Shown: positions 38,305 through 47,661, counted from the first letter of the stretch. The stretch: 64,000 nucleotides of DNA from Rhodanobacter sp. 67-28 (GCA_001898415.1 MKTU01000055.1:1-64000); one strand, 5' to 3'. Notes: generated by a model from the sequence alone, not told the origin. Made by a program: numbers and translations.

Positions 38305-40230
38305 ATGGCGATCGGTGAGGGCATGGAGCAAACGCGGGCGGACACCGCCGCCGCAGCGGCCGCAGGCCTGCAGCCGGGCCCGTACCCGGTACGCCTGCGT
38401 GCGGACGTGATGGTGACGATGCGCGATGGCGTGCAGTTGGCGGTCGACCTGTATCTGCCGGACGGCGCCAGCGGGTCGCGTTGGCCTTGCCTGCTCGAAC
38501 GCACGCCCTACGACAAGGCGGGCACCGCGCAGTCGGATGTCGTGGCCGGGTATCCACTGCCCTTGTCGAAACCGCAGATCGCGCGGTGGTTTGCCAGCCA
38601 CGGCTTCGTGGTGGCGATGCAGGATTGTCGCGGTCGCTACCGTTCGCAAGGCGTGTTCACCAAGTACACCAACGAGGCCGTTGACGGTGTCGACACCCTC
38701 GCCTGGCTGGCGGCGCAGTCGTGGAGCGATGGCCGCGTGATCACCCAGGGCCTGTCCTATTGCGCGCACGTGCAGACGGCGCTGGGCAGCCTGGCGCCCG
38801 CGGCGCTGAGCGCCCAGTTCGTCGACTCCGGCGGCTTCTCCAACGCGTACCACGGCGGCATCCGGCAGGGTGGTGCGTTCGAACTCAAGCAGGCGACCTG
38901 GGCCTTGAAGCACGCCTTGCTGAGCCCGCTGACGCAGCAGGATTCCAGCCGCAAGGCAGCATTGCAGGCGCAGGACATTCGCGCCTGGTTTCGGCGCATG
39001 CCGTGGGCGCGCGGCGACTCGCCGGTCAGTGCGGCACCGGAATACGAGGACTACCTGTTCGAGCAATGGGAGCACGGCGATTTCGGCCCCTATTGGCAAC
39101 AGGTCGAGTTGTGCGGTGAGCGCCATTACGACACCTACGCCGACGTGCCGATGGTGCACATGTCCAGCTGGTACGACCCCTACGTGCGCACCGCCACCGA
39201 CAATTACCTCGGCCTGTCGCGGCGCAAGCATGCTCCGGTGCACCTGGTGATGGGGCCGTGGATTCATGGCCGGCGCTCGCAGACGTTCGCCGGCGATGTC
39301 GATTTCGGCGAGCAGGCGACACTGGATGCGGCGTTCGGCCACTCGTTCTACGAGCTGCGTCGCGCGTGGTACGACCATCTGCTGGGGCGACAGGCCGACA
39401 ACCCGTTCGCGCGCGGTCGCGTGTCGATCTTCCTGATGGGCGGCGGCAGCGGCCGGCGCAACGCCGAGGGCCGGCTGGAGCACGGCGGGCGCTGGTTGCA
39501 TGCCGACGACTGGCCCTTGCCCGGCACCACCAGCCAGGCGTGGCACCTGCATGCCGATGGCCGGCTCGACGCCACGCCGCCAGCGGAGCGGTTCGCGGCG
39601 CTGGACTATGTCTACGATCCCGCGCGACCGGTGCCGACCATCGGCGGCACCATCACCTCGGCCGAGGGGGTGATGCCACCGGGCGCCTTCGACCAGCGCG
39701 ACGACGCCCGCTTCTTCGGCTGCGCCGGCACGGGTCGCGACATCGGCGAGCGCGACGATGTGTTGTGTTTTCGCAGCGCGCCGCTGGCGCGCGCGGTCGA
39801 TATCGCCGGGCCCATCCGCGTGAGGCTGTTCGTTTCCTCCGATTGCCGGGATACCGACATCACCATCAAGCTGATCGACGAGTACCCGCCCCATGCCGAC
39901 TACCCGCACGGTTTCGCGATGAACCTCAGCGACGGCATCCTGCGTTTGCGCTACCGCGATTCCTGGCAGCAGCCGCGCTGGCTGGCGCCGGGCGAGGTGG
40001 TCGAGGTGGAGGTGGAGGCCTTCGCCACTGCCAACCATTTCGCGGTGGGCCATCGGATCCGGCTGGACGTGTCCAGCAGCAACTATCCGCATTTCGACCT
40101 CAATCCGAACACCGATACGGCGCCCGGTCGCTGGCGCGAATCCAGGCCGGCGCACAATCGTGTGCATCTGGATCGCGCACACCCGTCGCGACTGCTGTTG
40201 CCGGTGTTGCCAGTGGCGTCGCCCGCTTGA
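38305..40230 (+). CDS. CocE/NonD family (S15-like) hydrolase
   Basis: This 641-residue hydrolase is related to cocaine esterase, X-Pro dipeptidyl-peptidase and glutaryl-7-ACA acylase. The alpha/beta-hydrolase domain spans about 30-370 and the C-terminal jelly-roll domain about 385-630. The nucleophile is Ser151 in GLSYCA, with Asp in SWYDPY and His in GPWIHG. There is no signal peptide, so it is cytoplasmic and would act on an imported ester or amide. It is adjacent to the permease stop (2 bp), and a LysR gene follows. The exact bond cleaved cannot be read from sequence. Confidence 0.9.
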   Translation: MAIGEGMEQTRADTAAAAAAGLQPGPYPVRLRADVMVTMRDGVQLAVDLYLPDGASGSRWPCLLERTPYDKAGTAQSDVVAGYPLPLSKPQIARWFASHGFVVAMQDCRGRYRSQGVFTKYTNEAVDGVDTLAWLAAQSWSDGRVITQGLSYCAHVQTALGSLAPAALSAQFVDSGGFSNAYHGGIRQGGAFELKQATWALKHALLSPLTQQDSSRKAALQAQDIRAWFRRMPWARGDSPVSAAPEYEDYLFEQWEHGDFGPYWQQVELCGERHYDTYADVPMVHMSSWYDPYVRTATDNYLGLSRRKHAPVHLVMGPWIHGRRSQTFAGDVDFGEQATLDAAFGHSFYELRRAWYDHLLGRQADNPFARGRVSIFLMGGGSGRRNAEGRLEHGGRWLHADDWPLPGTTSQAWHLHADGRLDATPPAERFAALDYVYDPARPVPTIGGTITSAEGVMPPGAFDQRDDARFFGCAGTGRDIGERDDVLCFRSAPLARAVDIAGPIRVRLFVSSDCRDTDITIKLIDEYPPHADYPHGFAMNLSDGILRLRYRDSWQQPRWLAPGEVVEVEVEAFATANHFAVGHRIRLDVSSSNYPHFDLNPNTDTAPGRWRESRPAHNRVHLDRAHPSRLLLPVLPVASPA

Positions 40231-40282
40231 TCGTGTACGTTGTTCGGCAGCCCATTCACTGCCGCCACGTGGCGCCCCGCCC

Positions 40283-41212
40283 ATGAAGCTCGACAACCTC
40301 AAGGCGCTGGAAGCCTTTCGCGAAATCATCCGGCTCGGTTCGGCCACCGCCGCCGGGCGCAGCCTGGGCTTGAGCCAGCCTGCGGTGAGCCGCCTGCTGG
40401 GGCAGTTCGAGACCGAACTGGGCTTCAAGTTGTTCCACCGCAGCAAGGGGCGGCTGCTGCCCACTTCGCAGGCGCTGCTGCTGTTCGAGGAGGTGGATCT
40501 GGCGCTGCAAGGCGTCGAGCGGATCAATGTGCTGGCCCAGGACATCCGCCAGACCAATGCCGGGCAACTGCGCGTGGTGGCGCCGCCGAGTTTCGCCGAG
40601 GGGCCGCTGGTGAAGCTGGTCGCTTCGTTCCTGAGCCTGCATCCCAATATCCACATCAATGTCGATTCGCGCACCCGGCCGACGGTGATGAACCTGGTTG
40701 CCACGCGCACCGCCGATTGCGGCTTCGGCAAGCTGCCGCTGGATCATCCCGGCATCCGCCTGCGGCCGCTGATCAGCAGCCCCACGGTTTGCGTGCTGCC
40801 GCCGGCGCACCGGCTGTCGGCAGGCAAGCGCCCGATCGGCGCCAGGGATCTTGCCGGCGAACCGCTGATCCTGGTCGGCCATCGCGGCGGCGACACCCGC
40901 ATGCGGATCGACCAGGCCTTCCAGCAGGCGGGGGTGCGCCAGACGGTGCGGCTGGAAGCCCACAACGTGGGCGCGGCCTGTGCGCTGGCGGCCGAAGGCG
41001 TCGGCATCGCGATCGTCAACGAGCTGCTGTCGCGCCATTCGTTGTGGACCGGCGTGCGCATTCGCCGCTTCGCACCGACGATCGAGCAGGAGTACGTGTT
41101 CATGTCGTCCGCCAACGTGCGCGAGACATCCTTGACCGAGGCGTTCTATGAACACTGCCGCGCGTCGCTGGGACGCAGGCGCAGCGGGTCACCGCCGCCG
41201 CGGCGAGGCTGA
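40283..41212 (+). CDS. LysR family transcriptional regulator
   Basis: This 309-residue LysR regulator has its helix-turn-helix at about 3-60 (ATAAGRSLGLSQPAVSRLLG) and its effector domain at about 92-295. The terminal RRRSGSPPPRRG tail is basic. It lies 52 bp after the hydrolase in the same direction, so it may be co-transcribed and act as local regulator of the TonB/YfcC/CocE genes. The start is ATG 40283. Confidence 0.92.
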   Translation: MKLDNLKALEAFREIIRLGSATAAGRSLGLSQPAVSRLLGQFETELGFKLFHRSKGRLLPTSQALLLFEEVDLALQGVERINVLAQDIRQTNAGQLRVVAPPSFAEGPLVKLVASFLSLHPNIHINVDSRTRPTVMNLVATRTADCGFGKLPLDHPGIRLRPLISSPTVCVLPPAHRLSAGKRPIGARDLAGEPLILVGHRGGDTRMRIDQAFQQAGVRQTVRLEAHNVGAACALAAEGVGIAIVNELLSRHSLWTGVRIRRFAPTIEQEYVFMSSANVRETSLTEAFYEHCRASLGRRRSGSPPPRRG

Positions 41213-41564
41213 CAGGGGCGGGCGCCAGCAAGCGCCGCCGCGGCGGTGCCAGGTGGATGGTGGCTTGTCACGGGTTGATCCGATGGTCGCCGGCGCTTGC
41301 CACGATGCGGCCGGCGCGACGGCAGCCCCGCCATGGGCATACCGGCAGCCGCCGGCGGAAATCCCCGCCTTGGCCGAGGCGCGCCCGCCACCGCGAGCGC
41401 TCAGCGACAGTCGGCAGCAGGTGCTGGTGCTGCCCTGACCCCCTCGGCGCCGGTGCGGGTCGCCAGGGACCGGCCGGCGCGCGGAACGATCCGGCCATGG
41501 TTCGCCGCAGGCAATTCCCGCCGGACGGGTCGTAGTGCGCGGCATGGTTTGCGATGATGGAGGA
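41213..41564. other. Intergenic stretch without a supportable gene
   Basis: These 352 bp are GC-rich with small GCCGGCGC-type palindromes. No frame here has a convincing ribosome binding site or family motif, and no terminator with a T-tract is visible. It presumably contains the pssA promoter. Confidence 0.5.
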
Positions 41565-42968
41565 ATGATTGCGCGCAAGACCCTGATGACAACACCTATC
41601 CGCCTGGCTCGACGCCTGGTGTCGCTGCCGCGACGCAAGGGCAATCCGCGCACAGCCTTGCCGGCGTTTGCGGTGGATGCGGCGGCGATCAGCTGCCTGT
41701 CCGATCCGGCGGCGTTCCGGCAAACCCTGCTGACGCTGATCGCGCAGGCTGCCCGGCGCATCGTGATCGTGACCTTGTACCTGCAGGACGACGATGGCGG
41801 TCGCGAGATATTGGCGGCGCTTTACGCGGCCAAGGCGCGCCGGCCCGAGCTGGACATCGCGGTGTTCGTCGACTGGCACCGCGCGCAGCGCGGGCTGATC
41901 GGCAAACACAAGAGCGCGGGCAACGCCGGCATGTACCGCGAATGGGCGCAGCGGCTGGGCGATGGCGTGCCGATCTACGGCGTGCCGGTGCAGAACCGCG
42001 AGTTGTTTGGCGTGCTGCACCTGAAGGGCTTCGTGATCGACGACGCGGTGTTGTACAGCGGCGCCAGTCTCAACGACGTCTACCTGGCGCGACACGATCG
42101 CTACCGACTCGATCGCTACCACCTGCTGCGGCATGCGGGCCTGGCCGACGCGATGGCCGGCTTCGTCGCGAACCGGCTCGCCGGCAGTGGCGCGGTGCGG
42201 CAGTTGAACGTGGCTGAGGTGCCGAGCACGCGCAGCCTGCAGCCGCAGATCCGCCGCTTGCGCGGGCAGTTGCAGCAGGCGCGGTACGAAGTGATCCCGG
42301 CGCTGCCGAATGCGGACCAGGTGGCGGTGACTCCGCTGCTGGGTTTTGGCCGCAGCGGCAACCAGCTCGACGCGGTGCTGCTGGCGCTGCTCCGGGAGGC
42401 GCGCGAGCGGGTGATCCTGCTGACGCCGTACTTCAACCTGCCACGTCCGGTACGGTTGGTGCTCGGCCAGTTGCTGCGGCGCGGCTGCCGCATCGACATC
42501 ATGGTCGGCGACAAGGTCGCCAACGATTTCTACATACCGCCGGAGCAACCGTTCAAGACCATCGGCCTGCTGCCGTACCTGTACGAGAACAATCTGCGCC
42601 GCTTTGCGCGCGCGCACCGTGCGCAGATCGAGGCCGGCCGGCTGCGGCTGCACCTGTGGCGCGACGGCGACAACAGCTACCACCTGAAAGGCCTGTTCGT
42701 GGATGACGACGTGGCCGTGCTGACCGGCCACAACCTCAACCCGCGTGCATGGTCGCTGGATCTGGAAAACGGCCTGCTGCTGCGCGACCCGGCGAAACGG
42801 CTGCACGCGCAGCACGAGGCGGAATGGGCGGCACTGCGCCGGCACGCCGTGCAGCTGGCCGATTACCGCGCGCTGGAAAGCCCGCGCCAGTACCCGCCCG
42901 AAGTGCGTCGGCTGCTGCGCCGCTTGAACCGCACGCAACTCGCCCGCCTGGTCAATCGCCTGCTGTAA
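41565..42968 (+). CDS. pssA: CDP-diacylglycerol-serine O-phosphatidyltransferase, PLD-type
   Basis: PssA makes phosphatidylserine from CDP-diacylglycerol and serine, the branch leading to phosphatidylethanolamine. The 467 residues (E. coli 451) show two phospholipase-D HKD motifs: HLKGFVIDD (about residue 157) and HLKGLFVDDDVAVLTGHN (about 374). The DDDGGREILAAL and VDWHRAQRGLIG segments match the enteric PssA type. ATG 41565 has GGAGG only 1 nt upstream; ATG 41586 (MTTPIRLARR) fits the family length better but lacks a Shine-Dalgarno, so the start is uncertain. Confidence 0.9.
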   Translation: MIARKTLMTTPIRLARRLVSLPRRKGNPRTALPAFAVDAAAISCLSDPAAFRQTLLTLIAQAARRIVIVTLYLQDDDGGREILAALYAAKARRPELDIAVFVDWHRAQRGLIGKHKSAGNAGMYREWAQRLGDGVPIYGVPVQNRELFGVLHLKGFVIDDAVLYSGASLNDVYLARHDRYRLDRYHLLRHAGLADAMAGFVANRLAGSGAVRQLNVAEVPSTRSLQPQIRRLRGQLQQARYEVIPALPNADQVAVTPLLGFGRSGNQLDAVLLALLREARERVILLTPYFNLPRPVRLVLGQLLRRGCRIDIMVGDKVANDFYIPPEQPFKTIGLLPYLYENNLRRFARAHRAQIEAGRLRLHLWRDGDNSYHLKGLFVDDDVAVLTGHNLNPRAWSLDLENGLLLRDPAKRLHAQHEAEWAALRRHAVQLADYRALESPRQYPPEVRRLLRRLNRTQLARLVNRLL

Positions 42969-42979
42969 GGCGGGGCCGC

Positions 42980-43582
42980 CTATCGGTTCGAGGCGAGCCG
43001 GTTCAGCCGCATGTCCAGCCAGTTGGCGACGTTGCCCCATTCCTCGGCGAGGATGCTGAAGCACACCGTGTCGCGCAGGCTGCCGTCGGTGCGGCGGCGG
43101 TGCGCGCGCAGCACGCCTTCGCGTTGCGCGCCGAGGCGCTCGATCGCGCGCTGCGAATCCTCGTTCAGCACGTCGGTGTGGAACGCGACGGCCGCGCAGC
43201 CCAGGGTTTCGAACGCATGCTCAAGCAGCAACCGCTTGCAGGCGGTGTTGAGGTGGCTCTTCTGCCAGCGTTTCGCGTACCAGGTGTAGCCGATGGCCAG
43301 GCGCGGCACGGCGGCGTCGATCTCGTAATAGCGCGTGCTGCCGACGATGTCGCCGCCGCGCGCCTCGCGCACGGCGAACGGCAGCATGTGGCCTTCGCGC
43401 TGGCCTTGCAGCGCCTTCGCCACGTAATCGCCCGCCTGGCCCGGTGGCGGCACGCTGGTGACGGCGAGGTTCCACAGCTCGCCGTCGGCGGCGGCGGTTT
43501 CCAGCGCGGGCGCGTGTTCCGGCGTCAGCGGCTCCAGCACGACGTACTCGTCGTGCAGGCGGATCGGGGCGAACAGGGTCAT
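42980..43582 (-). CDS. GNAT family N-acetyltransferase, RimJ/RimL-like
   Basis: This 200-residue acetyltransferase has an N-terminal LEPLTPEHAPAL start, IVGSTRYYEID strand, IGYTWYAKRWQKSHLNTACK acetyl-CoA-binding region and FHTDVLNEDSQRAIERLGA motif typical of RimJ/RimL and related proteins. The acceptor is unknown. The start ATG 43582 is 4 bp after the DUF465 gene stop, so the two form a unit, convergent with pssA. Confidence 0.88.
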   Translation of the reverse strand: MTLFAPIRLHDEYVVLEPLTPEHAPALETAAADGELWNLAVTSVPPPGQAGDYVAKALQGQREGHMLPFAVREARGGDIVGSTRYYEIDAAVPRLAIGYTWYAKRWQKSHLNTACKRLLLEHAFETLGCAAVAFHTDVLNEDSQRAIERLGAQREGVLRAHRRRTDGSLRDTVCFSILAEEWGNVANWLDMRLNRLASNR

Positions 43583-43586
43583 GGGC

Positions 43587-43793
43587 TCAGGCGTCGAGGT
43601 CGGGGATCAGCTTGCTTTCCAGCCGCGCGATATGGTCCTTCAGCAGCAGCTTGCGCTTCTTGAGCCGGGTCAGCTGCAGTTCGTCGCGGCCGATGGCGTG
43701 GGCCAGTTCGTCGATCGCCACGTCGAGATCGCGATGTTCCAGCTTGAGCTCGGCAAGCAGGTGGGCGATTTCGGCGTGATCCTGGATCGGCAT
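43587..43793 (-). CDS. DUF465 (YdcH) family small coiled-coil protein
   Basis: This is a 68-residue acidic/basic helical protein. The KLEHRDLDVAIDELAH and LTRLKKRKLLLKDHIARLE helices are the DUF465/YdcH pattern. It has no known function and no signal peptide. It starts at ATG 43793; a TTG 12 nt upstream is less likely. It is the first gene of a pair with the GNAT gene. Confidence 0.82.
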   Translation of the reverse strand: MPIQDHAEIAHLLAELKLEHRDLDVAIDELAHAIGRDELQLTRLKKRKLLLKDHIARLESKLIPDLDA

Positions 43794-44056
43794 GGGAATG
43801 GCCAAACGTGTGACGTACCGCCCATTTTAGCGCGCTGGTGGCGCTGCGCCAGCGGTAATCGCCACGGATCACGCGGCGGCTCCGCGCGCTGCCGTGGGCG
43901 GCGGTTGCGGCCCGCCCGCCGCTGCGGTGGCCGGCCGGCTCTTGCTATAGTCGGCGGTGTTTCGCGCCGTTCTCCCGTGCGTCGCGCCGCCATGCCGGAG
44001 AAAGCCGTCCATCGACGGCCCCGGCGCGTGCCTTCCCCACCCATCGAGTACCGATC

Positions 44057-45259
44057 GTGTCCTTCTTTGCCCCCGTTGAAATGGCCCCTGGCGATCCGAT
44101 CCTGGGCCTCACCGAAACCTATCTGGCGGACGCGCGGCCGCACAAGATCAACCTCGGCGTGGGCATCTACGTTGACGAGCAGGGGCGCATTCCGCTGCTG
44201 CCCACCGTGCACGAGGTGGAGCTGGCGCTGGCTGCGGCGGCGAAGCCGCGCGGCTACCTGCCGATCGACGGCCTCGCCGCGTACAACCGGCTGACCCAGC
44301 AGTTGGTGTTCGGCGAACGGTCGCCGCTGCTGGCGGCCGGCCGCGTGGCCACCGCGCAGACCATCGGCGGCAGCGCTGCGCTGCGCGTGGCGGCGGACCT
44401 GCTCAGGCAGGTGGCCGGTGCAAACGCGAAGGTCGCGATCAGCAACCCGAGCTGGGGCAACCATCACGTGGTGTTCCGCACCGCCGGCTTCGAACTGCTG
44501 GAGTACCGCTACTACGACGCGGCCAGCCACGGCCTGGATTTCGCCGGCATGCTGGAAGATCTGGGCCGGATGGAACCCGGCACCGCGGTGTTGCTGCATG
44601 CGTGCTGCCACAACCCCACCGGCGTGGATCTGGATGCCGCGCAGTGGGCGCAACTGGTCGAATTGCTGCGCGAGCGCAAGCTGCTGCCGTTCGTCGACAT
44701 GGCCTATCAGGGTTTCGACCGCGGCACCGAACAGGATGCCACCGCGGTGCGCGTGCTGGCGGACTCCGGCATCGAGGCGTTCGTGGTCGCCAACTCGTAC
44801 TCCAAGTCGTTCTCGCTGTACGGCGAGCGCGTGGGCGCGCTGTCGATGGTCGGCGCCGATCGCGACGAGGCGGCGCGGCTGCAGTCGAAGATCAAGCAGG
44901 TCATCCGCACGATCTATTCCAGCCCGTCCACCCACGGCGCCGCACTAGTCGCCGGCGTGCTGGGCAGCGCCGAGCTGCGCGCGCGCTGGGAGCAGGAGCT
45001 GGGCGGCATGCGTTCGCGCATCCACGCGATGCGCGCGGGCTTCGTCGAGAAGCTGGCCGCGCTCGGCGCGCCGGATTTCGGCTTCATCAACAAGCAGGCC
45101 GGCATGTTCTCCTACTCCGGCCTGAGCAAGGCGCAGGTGCGCCGCCTGCGCGACGAGCACGCGATCTACGCGCTCGACAGCGGACGCATCTGCGTGGCGG
45201 CGTTGAACGAGTCCAACCTGGACGCCGTGGCCGCGGCGGTCGCCGCCGTCTGCCGCTGA
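44057..45259 (+). CDS. tyrB: Aspartate/aromatic amino acid aminotransferase
   Basis: This 400-residue class I PLP aminotransferase moves amino groups between aromatic amino acids or aspartate and 2-oxoglutarate. Residues seen are the INLGVGIYVDEQG start, NPSWGNH, HNPTGVDLD, DMAYQGFDRG and the PLP Lys250 in SYSKSFSLYGERVG. Sequence is closest in pattern to the AspC/TyrB group; the aromatic form is commonest in this bacterial group, so the symbol is tentative. It starts at GTG 44057. A TATAGT box at 43946-43951 may be its -10 element. Confidence 0.88.
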   Translation: MSFFAPVEMAPGDPILGLTETYLADARPHKINLGVGIYVDEQGRIPLLPTVHEVELALAAAAKPRGYLPIDGLAAYNRLTQQLVFGERSPLLAAGRVATAQTIGGSAALRVAADLLRQVAGANAKVAISNPSWGNHHVVFRTAGFELLEYRYYDAASHGLDFAGMLEDLGRMEPGTAVLLHACCHNPTGVDLDAAQWAQLVELLRERKLLPFVDMAYQGFDRGTEQDATAVRVLADSGIEAFVVANSYSKSFSLYGERVGALSMVGADRDEAARLQSKIKQVIRTIYSSPSTHGAALVAGVLGSAELRARWEQELGGMRSRIHAMRAGFVEKLAALGAPDFGFINKQAGMFSYSGLSKAQVRRLRDEHAIYALDSGRICVAALNESNLDAVAAAVAAVCR

Positions 45260-45284
45260 CTGTCCACCACCGCCTTGCTCCACC

Positions 45285-45372
45285 GTTCACCCTGAGCGTA
45301 GCGCAGCGGAGTCGAAGGGCACGCTGCGATACCCTTCGACTTCGGCCTTTCAGGCCTGCGCTCAGGGCGAAC
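45285..45372. repeat. GTTCACCCTGAG nested inverted repeat
   Basis: Outer arms GTTCACCCTGAGCG (45285-45298) and CGCTCAGGGCGAAC (45359-45372) are near-complementary. Inner arms GTCGAAGGG (45311-45319) and CCCTTCGAC (45332-45340) are perfect. It lies between the aminotransferase gene and rdgC, in the same orientation. Elements of this wording are widespread in proteobacterial intergenic DNA. Confidence 0.8.
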
Positions 45373-45422
45373 GCCGGGAGCTGAAATCCTTCCCGCCGGC
45401 TTCATCAATACCCGGATACCGA

Positions 45423-46340
45423 ATGTTCTTTCGCAACCTCACCCTGTTCCGTTTTTCCCCCGCGGTCGCCACCGATCTCGACCGCCTCGACGAGGCCTTG
45501 GCCGAGCACCGGCTGCGCCCCTGCGGCCCGCTGGAGATGTTCACCAGGGGCTTCGTGCCGCCGGTTGGCCGCGGCGAGGGCGAGCCGCTCACCCATGCGG
45601 TGAAGCAGTCCACCCTGTTCACCGTCGGCGGCGAGGACAAGCTGCTGCCCGCCGCCGTCATCAACGACGAGCTGCATCGCAAGGTGCAGAAGATCGCCGA
45701 GGAGGAGGGCCGCAAGGTCGGCGGCCGCGAGCGCAAGCGGATCAAGGAGGACCTGCTCAACGAGCTGCTGCCGCGCGCCTTCGTGCGGCAGTCGCGCATG
45801 TCCGCCTACGTCGACAAGAAGCACGGCTGGCTGGTGCTGGACACCTCCAGCCGCAAGTCGGCCGAGAACGCGCTGAGCCAGGTGCGCGAGGCGCTGGGCA
45901 GCTTCCCGGCGGTGCCGCTGGCGCCGGAAGAAGGTCCGCGCGTGCTGATGACCGACTGGCTGGCCACCGGCAACCTGCCGGCCGGGCTGGCGCTGGGCGA
46001 CGAATGCGAACTGCGCGACCCGGCCACCGCCACCGGCGCGATCGCCCGCTGCCGCCGCCAGGACCTGGATGCGGAAGAGGTCAAGGAGCACCTGCGCAAC
46101 GGCAAGCAGGTATTCCTGCTGGGGCTGACCTTCGACGACCGCATCAGCTTCGTGCTGGGCGAGGACCTGGTCATCCGCAAGCTGAAGTTCCTCGACGTGG
46201 TGCTGGACGAGCTGGGCGACAGCCAGGCCGATGCCCACGCCGAAATGGACGCCAGTTTCGCCCTGTTGACGCTGGAACTGGCGCGGTTGCTGGGCAAACT
46301 GGAGGAATGGTTCGGCCTGCCGCGTCCCACCGACGGCTGA
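45423..46340 (+). CDS. rdgC: Recombination-associated protein RdgC
   Basis: RdgC is a ring-forming DNA-binding protein that limits RecA action and is needed in cells with replication defects. The 305-residue length and the start MFFRNLTLFRF are canonical. VGGEDKLLPAAVINDELHRK, ERKRIKEDLLNELLPRAF and FLDVVLDEL are family blocks. The start is ATG 45423. It stands alone between a repeat and the YgjP-like gene. Confidence 0.95.
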   Translation: MFFRNLTLFRFSPAVATDLDRLDEALAEHRLRPCGPLEMFTRGFVPPVGRGEGEPLTHAVKQSTLFTVGGEDKLLPAAVINDELHRKVQKIAEEEGRKVGGRERKRIKEDLLNELLPRAFVRQSRMSAYVDKKHGWLVLDTSSRKSAENALSQVREALGSFPAVPLAPEEGPRVLMTDWLATGNLPAGLALGDECELRDPATATGAIARCRRQDLDAEEVKEHLRNGKQVFLLGLTFDDRISFVLGEDLVIRKLKFLDVVLDELGDSQADAHAEMDASFALLTLELARLLGKLEEWFGLPRPTDG

Positions 46341-46472
46341 GATTTCGCAGCCGGCCGGAATTGCGGCCGGCCTGCCGCCCGGCCCTTGCGCCGGGGCGCC
46401 GGCTTGCCGGCATACTGTCTGTCCGGATTCGCCACGCCGACCGCGCGTGACGTACCGGATGGACGGCAGGAC

Positions 46473-47243
46473 ATGACGCAGCATCTCGAAGGCGACTGGC
46501 TGGAACTGGCGATGGCAGGCGGCAACACCATCCGGGTGTTGAAGGCCGCCCATCCGCGTGCGCGACGTTTGCGCCTCACCGTCACGCCCAAGGGCGCGCG
46601 GGTGTCGTATCCGCGCGGCACGCATCCGGCGCAGGTCAGCGCGTTCCTGCGCAGCCACGCCGTGTGGCTGGAGCAGAAGCTCGACGAACTGAACCTGATC
46701 GTCAAGCCGCTGCCGCCGCTGCGCATCGGCCATGCGTGCCACTTTCCGCTGCGCGGCGAACTGGTGGAACTGGACTGGTCCGAAGGCACCTATCCGAAGA
46801 TCGAGGCGCATGCGCGCGGCTTGACGCTGGTGGTGCCGCGCCCGCACAGCCGCGCCTTGCCGATCGCCCGCGGCCTGCTCGCCTCCCACCTGGAGTTGCT
46901 GATCCGTCGCGACGTGTCGCGCTGGATGGCGGTCCACGTGCCGCAGCTGGGCCTGGCGCCGACCTCGCTGCGCATCCGCCCGATGAAGAGCCTGTGGGGC
47001 AGCCTGGACACGCGCGATCGCATCAACCTCGACCTCGCGCTGGCGCTGGCGCCGTCGGCCGCGTTGCGCTACGTGCTGGTTCATGAGCTGTGCCACCTGC
47101 GCGTGCGCAACCACTCGCCGCGCTTCTGGGCACTGGTGGAAACGCTTTATCCCGACTGGCGCGAACAGCGCGACTGGCTGCGCCAGCACGGCGCGATCCT
47201 CAAGGCCGAACTCGACCGGCTGGTTGCCGACGTGGCCGATTGA
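46473..47243 (+). CDS. YgjP-like M48-superfamily metallopeptidase (DUF45)
   Basis: This 256-residue cytoplasmic protein of the YgjP/SprT-like family has the zinc motif HELCHLRVRNHSPRFW (HExxH with a distal His) and KSLWGSLDTRDRINLDLAL just before it, both diagnostic. The N-terminal half is beta-rich (RRLRLTVTPKGARVSYPRG). Members are often near restriction or nucleotide genes, but the physiological substrate is unknown. The start is ATG 46473 with GGCAGG upstream. Confidence 0.9.
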   Translation: MTQHLEGDWLELAMAGGNTIRVLKAAHPRARRLRLTVTPKGARVSYPRGTHPAQVSAFLRSHAVWLEQKLDELNLIVKPLPPLRIGHACHFPLRGELVELDWSEGTYPKIEAHARGLTLVVPRPHSRALPIARGLLASHLELLIRRDVSRWMAVHVPQLGLAPTSLRIRPMKSLWGSLDTRDRINLDLALALAPSAALRYVLVHELCHLRVRNHSPRFWALVETLYPDWREQRDWLRQHGAILKAELDRLVADVAD

Positions 47244-47265
47244 ACGGCGCGGCGTCCTCGCCGGC

Positions 47266-47661
47266 TCAGGCGTCGGTGGTCTTCCAGCGTCGCGGTGTCT
47301 CGTTGGTGACGATCTCCACGCTGGAGCGCACCGACTCCAGCGGACGCACCTCGACGGTCAGGCCGAAGGCGAGGCAGGGGTTCTCCGCGGCGATCGCGGC
47401 GGCTTCCTCCAGCGTGTCGGCCACGATGAACCAGTAGCCGCCGACCAGCTCCTTGGATTCGCTGAACGGACCATCCGTCACCGCATCGCGGGACACCAGC
47501 TTGCCGCGGTTCGCCAGGCGGCTGCCCGGTTTGAGCCGCCCTTGCGCCAGGCCTTCTTCGTACCAGGCGTAGAAGCGGTCGATGGTGTCCTGCACGGCGC
47601 CCTTGTCGGCGTCTTCGTCCCATTGTCCGCGCGAGATCAGCAGGTACTCGTTTGTGGGCAT
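47266..47661 (-). CDS. YciI/DGPF family protein
   Basis: This 131-residue dimeric alpha+beta-barrel protein has RDAVTDGPFSESKELVGGYW, the DGPF motif, and a C-terminal LAFGLTVEVRPLE strand. Such proteins are sometimes fused to or encoded beside ECF sigma factors; none is present here. Biochemical function is not established for the subfamily. The start is ATG 47661. Confidence 0.88.
   Translation of the reverse strand: MPTNEYLLISRGQWDEDADKGAVQDTIDRFYAWYEEGLAQGRLKPGSRLANRGKLVSRDAVTDGPFSESKELVGGYWFIVADTLEEAAAIAAENPCLAFGLTVEVRPLESVRSSVEIVTNETPRRWKTTDA

Noticed and set aside
36841-40230. A single 1138-codon frame fusing the permease region to the hydrolase
   Set aside because: The first half of that frame is an out-of-frame reading of the permease gene, which has its own frame with clear membrane helices. 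The hydrolase begins at 38305.
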